Positions 26,848 through 34,615 of a DNA stretch of 64,000 nt are shown piece by piece. Origin of the DNA: Hydrococcus rivularis NIES-593 (lineage in GTDB: Bacteria > Cyanobacteriota > Cyanobacteriia > Cyanobacteriales > Microcystaceae). The notes under the pieces are model-generated. The model was not told where the DNA came from, searched no databases, and worked only from the letters and a program-made list of their open reading frames with translations. The first letter of the stretch is position 1. Every line of letters begins with the position of its first letter. Where the stretch lies: assembly GCF_001904635.1 (NCBI RefSeq), contig NZ_MRCB01000002.1:303866-367865 (forward strand), given 5' to 3'. The position numbers were made by a program, and so were the translations under genes.

Positions 26848-27978
26848 TTGTCTAGTCACGCTGCCACTTCGCTCATTTCCATGCTTGTCGCCCCCACTCA
26901 AGTCCTGCGGGGCGAAAATTCTCTTCAATCTGCCGCAGAAGCGATCGCCCGTTTGGGAAAGCGTCCCTTAGTTGTCGGCGGCAACCAGACTTTAGGGATC
27001 GTCAAACCTTATCTCCAACCCCTCTTCAAACAATCTAAACTGAACGCTTCTCAGGCAACCTACAGTCCCGACTGTTCGGAAACTTCGTTAGCCTCTCTCA
27101 GAGAAGCCGTCAAAGAGCATCAAGCCGATCTGATTATCGGCGTTGGTGGCGGAAAAGCCCTAGATACCGCAAAATTGCTGGCGCATCAGTGTCAATTGCC
27201 CGTAGTCACCATTCCTACCTCTGGGGCGACTTGTGCCGCTTGGTCGGCTCTGTCTAACGTTTATTCTAATGAAGGGGCATTTCAATACGATGTTCCTTTA
27301 AGTCGCTGTCCCGATCTCCTCATCCTCGATTATGAGTTGATTAAAACTGCGCCGCAACGGACGCTTGTAGCAGGAATTGGAGACGCGATCGCCAAGTGGT
27401 ACGAAGCCTCGGTTAGCAGTGGTACTTCAACGGCGACTCTTACTATTGCTGCGGTACAACAGGCAAGAGTTTTACGCGATGTCCTCTTGCAAAAATCCTC
27501 TGCTGCCCTAGAATCTCCAGGCGGCGAAGAGTGGCGAGAAGTGGTCGATGCAACCGTTTTACTCGCAGGAGTCATCGGCGGATTGGGCGGGGCAAATTGC
27601 CGCACGGTGGCTGCCCATGCCGTTCACAATGGCTTGACCCATATTCGAGCCGATCACCATGCTTTACACGGAGAAAAAGTCGCCTACGGTATTTTAGTGC
27701 AATTGCGGCTTGAAGAAATGATTCAGGGAAATCAACTTGCCGTCTCCGCCCGACAGCAGTTATTGAAATTCTATAACGAGATCGGTTTGCCCAAGACGTT
27801 AGAAGATCTAGGGCTGAAAAATATTACTTTAGCCGAACTGCGTCATGCGGCAGAAATCGCTTGCCGTCCCGGTTCTGACATTCATCGCCTGCCTTTCCCC
27901 GTTTTGCCCGAACAGTTAATGGCGGCAATGGTGTCTACAGCCTATGAGTGTGCTGAAGTTTCCAGCCTGCGCGTGTAG
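26848..27978 (+). CDS. iron-containing alcohol dehydrogenase family protein (glycerol dehydrogenase-like)
   Basis: A 376-residue protein of the GldA-like branch of iron-containing dehydrogenases. The NAD-binding motif GVGGGKALDTAK lies near residue 98. Metal ligands are suggested by Asp in GIGDAIAKW and histidines in AAHAVHNGL and HALHGEKVAYG. The family oxidises glycerol or related polyols; some members act on other substrates, so the product call is kept general. The frame opens with TTG 26848; ATG 26881, just before the conserved VAPTQVLRG, is an alternative start. A hairpin with T-rich flank lies ~70 bases after the stop. Confidence 0.85.
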   Translation: MSSHAATSLISMLVAPTQVLRGENSLQSAAEAIARLGKRPLVVGGNQTLGIVKPYLQPLFKQSKLNASQATYSPDCSETSLASLREAVKEHQADLIIGVGGGKALDTAKLLAHQCQLPVVTIPTSGATCAAWSALSNVYSNEGAFQYDVPLSRCPDLLILDYELIKTAPQRTLVAGIGDAIAKWYEASVSSGTSTATLTIAAVQQARVLRDVLLQKSSAALESPGGEEWREVVDATVLLAGVIGGLGGANCRTVAAHAVHNGLTHIRADHHALHGEKVAYGILVQLRLEEMIQGNQLAVSARQQLLKFYNEIGLPKTLEDLGLKNITLAELRHAAEIACRPGSDIHRLPFPVLPEQLMAAMVSTAYECAEVSSLRV

Positions 27979-28522
27979 TTTATCGCGATCGCGCGGGTAA
28001 GCGCATTAAATAGATCTGTTGTTTTCAATCAGAACATTTAATTGCAATGAAGGGAAAAGGGAAAACTGGATTTTTCCCCTTTCCCCTTTTCCCCTGCCCC
28101 GAATAAAAACTACATAAAATTTTTTCGATCGCTCATAGTTGGAGCCAATAATCGCCACGTGATGGATTCCAGTGGTTTGCATCAAAGATTTCTTGCCTTA
28201 GCAACGGTATTCTACTAAACGAGCCTATCAATATTTTTCAAGAGTGCGATCGCTTTACTTGATTTTATAACAAATGTTCGATATATTAAAACTCAGCGAT
28301 TCGAAGGACTCTTACAGAAGACGATCTCGTTCCCAAGAGAATAGTTGAAATTTACTCTGACGGAAACGCGATCGCGCTTTACCCAAATTCCATAGATATT
28401 TCATTGGGCAGAATTTTTTCATGACTCAGTCTTTCTCAATCCAAAATCTAAAATGGTATGATGCGAGCGGGAACTTTAGCACAAGAGATGTAGTTAATAG
28501 CGGCTGGAACTAGAAGGAAGAA
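27979..28522. other. intergenic region, 544 bases
   Basis: No convincing gene was found. It contains the hairpin described at 28050-28090 and scattered GCGATCGC sites. The last ~20 bases hold a Shine-Dalgarno-like AAGGAAG before the small ORF at 28523. Confidence 0.4.
28050..28090 (+). terminator. hairpin downstream of the GldA-like gene
   Basis: AAGGGAAAAGGGAAAA at 28050-28065 faces TTTTTCCCCTTTCCCCTTTT at 28071-28090 across a ~5-base loop, with one bulge. It could act as a terminator, but A/G-rich and C/T-rich pairs of this kind are also a common cyanobacterial intergenic repeat. Confidence 0.4.
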
Positions 28523-28786
28523 ATGAAAAGCAACCTATTGTCTAAAACTTCGCGCATTTGGCTGCGATTGACGAAATGGAAGCTTCGCTGGGCGATCGCT
28601 CCCAATTCTTATATCAGTACGCTGATGATATTACACGAGATTGCTTTAGAAGACTTGGAGTTTTATGCCATTTACGACCCTAATATTTTCAGCGTAGCCG
28701 TTACGATTTTGATGTTTAAGCCGATTGAATATCTCCTTGAGGTTGCTGTTTGCTTATTTACCTCCCGCTGGCAGTGCGATCGATAA
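28523..28786 (+). CDS. small hypothetical protein
   Basis: An 87-residue frame starting with ATG after AAGGAAG at suitable spacing. The N-terminus is basic (MKSNLLSKTSRIWLRLTKWK) and there are two moderately hydrophobic stretches (TLMILHEIALEDL and VAVTILMFKPIEYLLEVAVCLF), so it may be membrane-associated. No family was recognised and it borders a repeat-rich region. It may not be a real gene. Confidence 0.35.
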   Translation: MKSNLLSKTSRIWLRLTKWKLRWAIAPNSYISTLMILHEIALEDLEFYAIYDPNIFSVAVTILMFKPIEYLLEVAVCLFTSRWQCDR

Positions 28787-28798
28787 GTTTGTACCACT

Positions 28799-28853
28799 CT
28801 CAAGTCAGCGATTGAAATCGCTACCTTATATTTCAAGTCGTCTAAAGACGACT
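28799..28853 (-). repeat. dispersed intergenic repeat, copy A (partial)
   Basis: On the reverse strand it reads AGTCGTCTTTAGACGACT followed by GAAATATAAGGTAGCGATTTCAATCG-type sequence. It shares the AGTCGTnTnnAGACGACTTnAAATAT..AGCGAT core with copies at 31453-31533 and 40839-40918. Confidence 0.65.
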
Positions 28854-28901
28854 GCATAAGGGAATTTATTTCCCGGCGGTTGATGCAACTGATGCAAGAG
28901 G

Positions 28902-29019
28902 TAATACCATTTTTCATTCATTAATGACAGAGATGGTCGATTGCCCCCACCCCCAACCCCTCTCTCAAACTGGGAGAGGGAAAAAGATGTCGATCGCGAA
29001 AACCTGAAAATTGGTATAA
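28902..29019 (+). mobile_element. MITE-like element, copy 1
   Basis: A 118-bp element beginning TAATACCATTTTTCATTC and ending GAAAATTGGTATAA, with an internal AACCCCTCTC..GGGAGAGG palindrome. A second copy lies in the opposite orientation at 50889-50996, with nearly identical ends (GATCGCGAAAACCTGAAAAT and GGTATAA). The termini are imperfect inverted repeats (TACCATTTTTCA against TACCAATTTTCA). It encodes nothing, so any mobility would need a transposase in trans. Confidence 0.7.
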
Positions 29020-29170
29020 GTTTCAACTAAGATCTTGCACCTTCATTTTCATGTGTCCTGTACAGTCCAGGATTAAAAAAATTTTTATCATAATGAATAA
29101 CTTGTGTTTATGATAGTACTTCATTACGATCTTATTTATAACGAACATTCGATATTAAGTTGATTCATTA

Positions 29171-30337
29171 ATGATTCTCAAACGCTTGCGCAAAACCCCC
29201 CTAGCTTGGCTCCAGCTAAAGAAAGAAAAAACGCGCTTTTTCGTCGCTTTAGCAGGAATTGCCTTTGCAGACATTCTCATGTTTATTCAATTAGCATTTC
29301 AAGATGCGCTCTATGATGCAGCCGTCAAACCCCATCGCAATTTAGAGGCAGATTTAGTCTTAATCGATCCGCAACTGCAAACCCTGTTCTCGGTCAAAAG
29401 CTTTCCGAGAGAGCGTCTTTATCAAACATTGGCGTATGAAGGAGTCGAATCCGTCAGTCCCGTATACTTTGCCTCCGGGCAGTGGCGCAATCCTGAAACT
29501 CGTCTAGAGCGGACTATTCTCGTGTGGGGAATCGATCCAGCCAAACCGACATTTAAGTTTCTAGAAAGCCACCAAAACCGAGAGCAACTAAAGCAGCTCA
29601 ATCGGGTGCTATTCGATCGATCGGGTCGTCCAGAATACGGCGCGATCGCGGATATTTTTAACAGGACGGGTACCCTTGAGACAGAAATAAACAACAAAGC
29701 GATCGCGGTGACAGGTTTGTTTGCCAATGGGGCATCCTTTGCTGCTGATGGCAACGTCATTGCTAGCGAATCTACCTTTCTGCACCTATTCCCCAATCGC
29801 CAACCCAATCAGATAGATATTGGTTTGATTGCGCTCAAACCGGGTGCAGATGTCGAGACAGTGCGATCGCAACTCGACGCGGGTTTGCCCGACGACGTTC
29901 TAGTCCTGACTACAGAAGAATTTGCCCAAATCGAGCAACAATACTGGGCAGGCAGTACGGGCATCGGCTTTATCTTTGGACTGGGGGTAATTATGGGTTT
30001 CATCGTCGGGATCGTCATCGTCTATCAGATCCTCTACTCCGACGTATCCGATCATCTACCGGAATACGCGACGCTCAAAGCAATGGGATATAGCGATCGC
30101 TATTTACTGACAGTTCTCATGCAAGAGGCTTTAATTCTGGCGGTACTGGGTTACATTCCGGGATTTATTCTATCGCTCGGACTGTATCAGCTAACCTATG
30201 CCGCCACCATGCTTCCCATCGCTATGAAAACCAGTCGGGCTATTACTGTGTTTATTCTGACAGTTTTGATGTGTTTTATATCGGGCGCGATCGCGATGCG
30301 GAAATTACAATCTGCCGATCCCGCAGATATTTTTTAG
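29171..30337 (+). CDS. devC: DevC-type ABC transporter permease
   Basis: A 388-residue FtsX-like permease of the DevC family: a cytoplasmic N-terminus rich in Lys/Arg followed by FVALAGIAFADILMFIQLAFQDAL (first helix), a ~200-residue periplasmic domain (about 45-260), and three C-terminal helices. It sits 48 bases upstream of an ATPase of the same system. DevBCA exporters send glycolipids or other amphiphiles across the envelope through TolC. No DevB-type membrane-fusion protein lies next to this pair, so its adaptor must be encoded elsewhere. Substrate cannot be read from the sequence. Confidence 0.88.
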   Translation: MILKRLRKTPLAWLQLKKEKTRFFVALAGIAFADILMFIQLAFQDALYDAAVKPHRNLEADLVLIDPQLQTLFSVKSFPRERLYQTLAYEGVESVSPVYFASGQWRNPETRLERTILVWGIDPAKPTFKFLESHQNREQLKQLNRVLFDRSGRPEYGAIADIFNRTGTLETEINNKAIAVTGLFANGASFAADGNVIASESTFLHLFPNRQPNQIDIGLIALKPGADVETVRSQLDAGLPDDVLVLTTEEFAQIEQQYWAGSTGIGFIFGLGVIMGFIVGIVIVYQILYSDVSDHLPEYATLKAMGYSDRYLLTVLMQEALILAVLGYIPGFILSLGLYQLTYAATMLPIAMKTSRAITVFILTVLMCFISGAIAMRKLQSADPADIF

Positions 30338-30385
30338 TTACTCAATATTTTAGCTGAATTATCAATCCAAAATCCCAAATCAATC

Positions 30386-31072
30386 ATGACCCAAACTATA
30401 CTCAGTCCCATTATTTCTGCCCGCAACCTCAATCATTACTTCGGTCAAGGTGCGCTTCGCAAACAAGCTTTATACGATATTAATTTAGATCTCGACTTCG
30501 GCGAAATCGTCATTATGACGGGACCTTCTGGATCTGGTAAAACAACTCTATTAACCTTATTAGGAGGCTTGCGTTCTGCCCATGAAGGTAGCCTAAAAAT
30601 ATTAGGACAGGAAATATGCGGTGCAAGCAAGCAACAGTTAACGCAAGTTCGCAAACGAATTGGCTATATTTTTCAGGCAAATAATCTAATGACTTTCTTG
30701 AGTGCAAAGCAAAATGTGAAGATGTCTTTGGAATTACACGAGAATTTTCTCGATGAAAAGATTGATGCCAAAGCGATCGCGATGTTAGAATCCGTCGGGT
30801 TAGGAAATCGCGTCGATTATTATCCAGAGAATTTATCTGGCGGACAGAAACAACGAGTTGCGATCGCGCGTGCTTTAGTCAGTCATCCTAAAATTGTCTT
30901 AGCAGATGAACCCACCGCCGCACTCGATAAAAAATCCGGTCGAGATGTGGTGGAATTGATGCAGAAATTAGCGAAAGAGCAAGGCTGTACTATTTTACTG
31001 GTGACTCACGACAATCGCATTCTCGATGTCGCCGATCGCATTATTTACATGGAAGATGGTCGTTTAGTTTGA
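30386..31072 (+). CDS. devA: DevA-type ABC transporter ATP-binding protein
   Basis: A 228-residue ATPase of the MacB/LolD/DevA class. Walker A is GPSGSGKTT near residue 48, the signature LSGGQKQRVAIARAL near residue 149, Walker B IVLADEPTAALD, and the switch histidine in VTHDNRI. It pairs with the adjacent devC. No export adaptor follows; the gene is followed by ~470 bases of repeat-bearing intergenic DNA. Confidence 0.92.
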   Translation: MTQTILSPIISARNLNHYFGQGALRKQALYDINLDLDFGEIVIMTGPSGSGKTTLLTLLGGLRSAHEGSLKILGQEICGASKQQLTQVRKRIGYIFQANNLMTFLSAKQNVKMSLELHENFLDEKIDAKAIAMLESVGLGNRVDYYPENLSGGQKQRVAIARALVSHPKIVLADEPTAALDKKSGRDVVELMQKLAKEQGCTILLVTHDNRILDVADRIIYMEDGRLV

Positions 31073-31354
31073 TGATGGTAATACAAAGTAATGCGATCGC
31101 ACATATTTCATTCCAGATATTTTAAGAATTTACCAAATATAAAGATTTGAATAGTTTGATAAACCAGAAATCTGAGTACAAATTCAATGGCTAGCGTAGT
31201 TTTGTCTGCGGTAGTCGATCGAGTTTAGGCGACCGCATGCGAGCAATTTATTAACATAAATCAAACTGCGATCGCCTGATAAAAGTCTTTTAAAATCCAA
31301 AATTGATTTGGATCGTTTCGCGTTGACGCGGCTAAAACGCATAAAATAGCTTGT

Positions 31355-31533
31355 AACTAAGTTTTTGCACTCTTCGCAACCGGTGCCAGTGCCTGGAAAT
31401 CAATTTCCAAGCTTATATATCAAGTCCATTAAAATGGACTGAAACACTTCTCTAGTCGTATAAAGATGACTTTAAATATGAGACAGCGATAGAACATCGA
31501 GGGTCGGACTGTTGAGACTGGCGCAAGATCTCA
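31355..31533 (+). repeat. dispersed intergenic repeat, copy B (compound)
   Basis: The second half (31453-31533), TAGTCGTATAAAGATGACTTTAAATATG to GCAAGATCTCA, matches copy C at 40839-40918 along its length. The first half carries related short palindromes (GGAAATCAATTTCC, AGTCCATTAAAATGGACT). The rest of the gap 31073-31546 shows no gene. Confidence 0.65.
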
Positions 31534-31546
31534 CAAGAGCTCAATT

Positions 31547-32101
31547 TTAGCTAACTTTTTGTTCTACGCCAAATCCAACTAAAGCGACTTGTTCGAGTGG
31601 CTGTCCTTCTGGCGGACGTTGATAGTTGATTATTTTTCTAATGCGTAAACTGGGATTAACTAATGTAATCGAATCGACGGAGACAACGCGAGTGTAATGA
31701 GTCGTCATTAATAATTCTCTGGTTTGAGAATCGAAGCGAAAATGAGAAATAATTGGTTTTGCTTCTTCATAGGCGCGATCGCGCAGATAATCCCCTTCTA
31801 AAAAAGCATCAACTTCTTGTTTGGGAACGAATAAAAGATTGAGTTGTTGGGAGACTTCTTCGCCCTTTTCAGAAATTGTATAAAATCCTAAGCTAAATCC
31901 TGGAAGATTTTCTAAATTTGATAGTAGAGCATATTGATTATCTGACATAACTTTAGCTTTTAGATCGGAAGTTAGAGGAGTGATAGTAAATTCTGTTCGC
32001 GATCGCTCGACTTCATTGTGGGTTAAATAGTGATACGTTCGTTCCGTCGCCCAACTGCCCACGCAACAATCAAAAAATTCTACAAATTTAGAAGTATCCA
32101 T
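31547..32101 (-). CDS. CpcS/CpeS-family phycobiliprotein lyase-like protein
   Basis: A 184-residue protein with the lipocalin-like pattern of CpcS/CpeS lyases: FVEFFDCCVGSWATERTYHYL at the N-terminus, a central segment of beta strands, and the late SVDSITLVNPSLRIRKI stretch resembling the conserved NLRLR-type strand. These lyases attach phycobilins to the Cys-84-type site of phycobiliproteins. The gene lies directly downstream, same strand, of an orphan phycobiliprotein with that cysteine, so it is likely its dedicated lyase. Sequence divergence from canonical CpcS leaves the exact subgroup open. Confidence 0.72.
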   Translation of the reverse strand: MDTSKFVEFFDCCVGSWATERTYHYLTHNEVERSRTEFTITPLTSDLKAKVMSDNQYALLSNLENLPGFSLGFYTISEKGEEVSQQLNLLFVPKQEVDAFLEGDYLRDRAYEEAKPIISHFRFDSQTRELLMTTHYTRVVSVDSITLVNPSLRIRKIINYQRPPEGQPLEQVALVGFGVEQKVS

Positions 32102-32177
32102 GATTCAGTTTTTAAAAAAGCTAAAGACTTACAATAGTTAGTGTAAAAAAAATGCCCATACAGTCATTTATTCAAAT

Positions 32178-32750
32178 TTACTGAAACTGTTTCATTTTCT
32201 CAATTAAATGGTCAAAGTAAGGAGCGATATTTTCTGATTCTTCCCCTTGAAATTGTTTTAAACTAAAACACTTTAAATTTTCCAATCCTAAAACCATTGC
32301 CTCTAAAGGAACGCGTAATTCTTGGTAAAGTAATTGCATATTTTCTAATCCTTCTTGACTAGTATAGGCGGTACTTTGACCAGCAATGCCATAAGAAATG
32401 CAGCGCAAAAAATGCCAGAAATCTCTCCAACAGGCTTCTGCCCTTTCAGGAGGATATAAGTCGCCTCCTGGTTGAGTAATATTCGGAAATCGTTCTAAAA
32501 CTTTCTTTCTAGCTTCGCTAACGATTTCAGTCGCTTTTTCTCTCAATAATTTTGCTCTTTCGAGTGACACTAAAGTGTCTGAAGAAAGGGTTTTGATTCG
32601 TTCTATGTCTTCATCAGTAAGATAGCGACCTTCATCATCTGCTTTCTGAAAAATGGCAATAACTTCACTAGGATAATGGTTTTTCCAAGTCGCAAAGCTA
32701 ACAATTCTTGCCTTGGGAATTAATTGTTTAGCTCTCTCGCTGAGTTGCAT
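32178..32750 (-). CDS. orphan phycobiliprotein-like protein
   Basis: A 190-residue globin-like protein of the phycobilisome family, not a standard ApcA/B, CpcA/B or CpeA/B subunit. The bilin-binding signature is intact: ACWRDFWHFLRCISYGIAG, with Cys107 at the thioether position and Arg109-Asp110 expected to hold the chromophore. Extra acidic and lysine-rich helices in the first 60 residues and the lack of a clear alpha/beta partner set it apart. It lies in a reverse-strand run with a 72-aa ORF and a CpcS-like lyase and faces a HEAT-repeat protein. It may be a phycobilisome linker-like subunit, a photosensor or a chaperone; function is unknown. Confidence 0.78.
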   Translation of the reverse strand: MQLSERAKQLIPKARIVSFATWKNHYPSEVIAIFQKADDEGRYLTDEDIERIKTLSSDTLVSLERAKLLREKATEIVSEARKKVLERFPNITQPGGDLYPPERAEACWRDFWHFLRCISYGIAGQSTAYTSQEGLENMQLLYQELRVPLEAMVLGLENLKCFSLKQFQGEESENIAPYFDHLIEKMKQFQ

Positions 32751-32793
32751 AATTCTAAGATAACTTAACTAAATGTTTTTGTTCCCGAACGTT

Positions 32794-33012
32794 TTACTGA
32801 ATTTGTTGGGCACGAAGTTTTTCTATGGCGGCATCAATCCGAGCAATTTCAGGATGTCGGGAAAGGTGTTCCATAGCAGCCTTTTTAGAAAATTTGGCTT
32901 TTTGGGCCATTTGGAGCATTTCGTTGACCAGCCTTTCTCGGTATTGCTCTAATTCTAGGATGACTTCCTCAATTTCTGCTGCTGATACTGGTGTGGTTAA
33001 ATTCTCAGACAT
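32794..33012 (-). CDS. small conserved-looking hypothetical protein
   Basis: A 72-residue, almost entirely helical protein: EIEEVILELEQYRERLVNEM and AEIEKL-type amphipathic segments separated by a basic KAKFSKKAAMEHL stretch, suggesting a short helical hairpin. It precedes the orphan phycobiliprotein gene by 43 bases on the same strand, so it probably belongs to that operon. No family was recognised. Confidence 0.6.
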   Translation of the reverse strand: MSENLTTPVSAAEIEEVILELEQYRERLVNEMLQMAQKAKFSKKAAMEHLSRHPEIARIDAAIEKLRAQQIQ

Positions 33013-33087
33013 AAGCTCTACTTTCTGTTAGCGACATATTGCTCTAGCCTTTATCTTCCCAAAACCTGTCTCCTATCGCTACTTTTG

Positions 33088-33104
33088 TAAAGTAAAGTAA
33101 AGTA
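33088..33104 (+). promoter_or_regulatory. TAAAG triple direct repeat in divergent promoter region
   Basis: Three consecutive TAAAG units lie between the divergent 72-aa ORF (start 33012) and the HEAT gene (start 33134). The position suits a regulator-binding site or an extended promoter element. No transcription factor can be assigned. Confidence 0.3.
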
Positions 33105-33133
33105 GAATTAAGAAAACTGTCTCGATAACGCTT

Positions 33134-33790
33134 ATGGAAATTAACCAGATTGAAGCCTGTCTGAAAAGTTCCGACTCTCAGGATAGACTCAAAGCGATCG
33201 TTGAGTTAAGACGTTATGATTCAAAGATAGCCGTTCCCCTGCTGCTCACTAGAATACGCGACCAAGAATTTATCGTTCGTTCCTTTGTGGCGATGGGATT
33301 GGGCAGAAAGCAATCGGCAGAAGCATTTGCTGCCTTGCTAGAGTTAATGCAATTCGATCGCGATCCTAACGTTCGTTCGGAAGCTGCGAATTCTCTCTCG
33401 TTTTATGGCGAGATAGCCATGCCTCATTTAGTGACAACCTTTTATCGAGACGATCATTGGTTAGTTCGTCGCAGCATTCTTGCAGCAATGGTTGAATTAA
33501 ATTCTCCAGAAGAATTGTTTGAAGTCTGTGCGTGCGGATTAGAAGGGGAAGATCTGACAGTCCAAGAAGCTTCTGTTAATGCGTTGGGTTTGCTTGCTGG
33601 TACGATTAGAGAAGATGCCGCATTGGAAAAACTTTTAGCTTTAGTTAAAGCAGATTGGTGGCGCATGCGAGCAGGTGTTGCCAAAGCTTTAGCAAAATTT
33701 GACGATCCGAGGGCAAAAGAAGCTCTCCTACAGCTAAAAGAAGATGCGGATCATCGCGTTGTAGGGGCAGTCTTGGAAAGTTTATTGTAG
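33134..33790 (+). CDS. HEAT-repeat protein of the CpcE/CpcF/NblB type
   Basis: A 218-residue protein built of about six HEAT-like repeats (VELRRYDSKIAVPLLLTRIRD, FVAMGLGRKQSAEAFAALLELM, NVRSEAANSLSFYG and so on). Length and repeat style fit the phycobilisome-associated HEAT proteins: lyase subunits CpcE/CpcF and the degradation factor NblB. It is transcribed away from the orphan phycobiliprotein operon across a ~120-bp shared promoter region. A role as lyase, isomerase or pigment-detaching factor for that protein is inference from context. Confidence 0.75.
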   Translation: MEINQIEACLKSSDSQDRLKAIVELRRYDSKIAVPLLLTRIRDQEFIVRSFVAMGLGRKQSAEAFAALLELMQFDRDPNVRSEAANSLSFYGEIAMPHLVTTFYRDDHWLVRRSILAAMVELNSPEELFEVCACGLEGEDLTVQEASVNALGLLAGTIREDAALEKLLALVKADWWRMRAGVAKALAKFDDPRAKEALLQLKEDADHRVVGAVLESLL

Positions 33791-33793
33791 CCA

Positions 33794-34498
33794 TTAGCGA
33801 CTTTGAGAAAAAACTCGCTCGATCCTTTCTAATTCTAAGTCCCACAAGTAATCGATCGCCCAGTTAGCTAAACGTTGCATGATATGAAAGGGATAGGTAT
33901 TGGCTATCCCGACTACTTGCATTCCTGCCTTTTTTGCTGCTTGAATTCCGGCAGGAGTATCTTCGATCGCTAGGCAATTTGAGGGTTGTAGTTGTAGCGT
34001 CATGTCTAAACGATTGAAGCGTTCGACTGCTAGGAGATAGCCATCGGGTTGGGGTTTGCTGGCTTTTAGATCGTCGCCTGCTACAATAACACTGAAATAG
34101 GAAGCGATGCCAGCGCATTTCAGAATCAGTGTAACTTCCGAACCCAACGCACCCGTCACCACTCCCATTTTTAATCCTTTTGCCTGAATCTTAGCCAGAA
34201 AATCTATTAGCCCCGAATAAATTGGAAGCGTTTCTAATTGTTCTATGCGTTGCTGATAAGATATAGATTTAATTTCAATTAATCGATCGAGATAATCGTC
34301 TAATACCATTCGTCCTCGACGAGAAAGAATGTTAGACAGACAAGCGCGATCGCTTCTTCCCAAACAAAACTCTTGAAACTCCCCAGCAGAAGGACGCAGA
34401 TTTTCTCTCAATAAAATTTCATCAACTAACTCTTTATGAATTGGTTCGTCGTTGATAATAACGCCATTTAAGTTAAATAAAATTGCTTTTAAAGTCAT
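33794..34498 (-). CDS. HAD-superfamily protein lacking the nucleophilic aspartate
   Basis: About 234 residues from ATG 34498; the longer frame runs into the chlH terminator and is rejected. The fold is that of beta-phosphoglucomutase-like HAD phosphatases: cap-domain helices (residues ~15-90), motif II VVTGALGS, motif III Lys in ASKPQPDGY, and motif IV AIEDTPAGI. Motif I, normally DxDG, reads LFNLNGV with Asn9 and Asn11, so the nucleophile and the general acid are both lost; the codons are AAC and AAT. The protein is probably not a phosphatase unless the sequence is wrong. It converges with the HEAT gene, only 3 bases apart. Confidence 0.82.
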   Translation of the reverse strand: MTLKAILFNLNGVIINDEPIHKELVDEILLRENLRPSAGEFQEFCLGRSDRACLSNILSRRGRMVLDDYLDRLIEIKSISYQQRIEQLETLPIYSGLIDFLAKIQAKGLKMGVVTGALGSEVTLILKCAGIASYFSVIVAGDDLKASKPQPDGYLLAVERFNRLDMTLQLQPSNCLAIEDTPAGIQAAKKAGMQVVGIANTYPFHIMQRLANWAIDYLWDLELERIERVFSQSR

Positions 34499-34555
34499 CC
34501 GCTTTTGGATTTTTATATTTAATTTGATGATGAAATTTTCGGGAAAATCATTAAT

Positions 34556-34596
34556 AAAAAGAGACACGACAAAAAATTTTATCGCGTCTCTTTTTT
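34556..34596 (-). terminator. Rho-independent terminator of chlH
   Basis: On the reverse strand AAAAAGAGACGCGAT and GTCGTGTCTCTTTTT form a stem with one mismatch around an A/T-rich loop, followed by TTTTTATT. It starts ~20 bases after the chlH stop. Confidence 0.8.
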
Positions 34597-34615
34597 ATTT
34601 TATCCTACTTTAAAA

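Noticed and set aside
34499..34567. N-terminal extension of the HAD-like frame
   Set aside because: It runs through the terminator hairpin of chlH; the family start MTLKAILF is at 34498.
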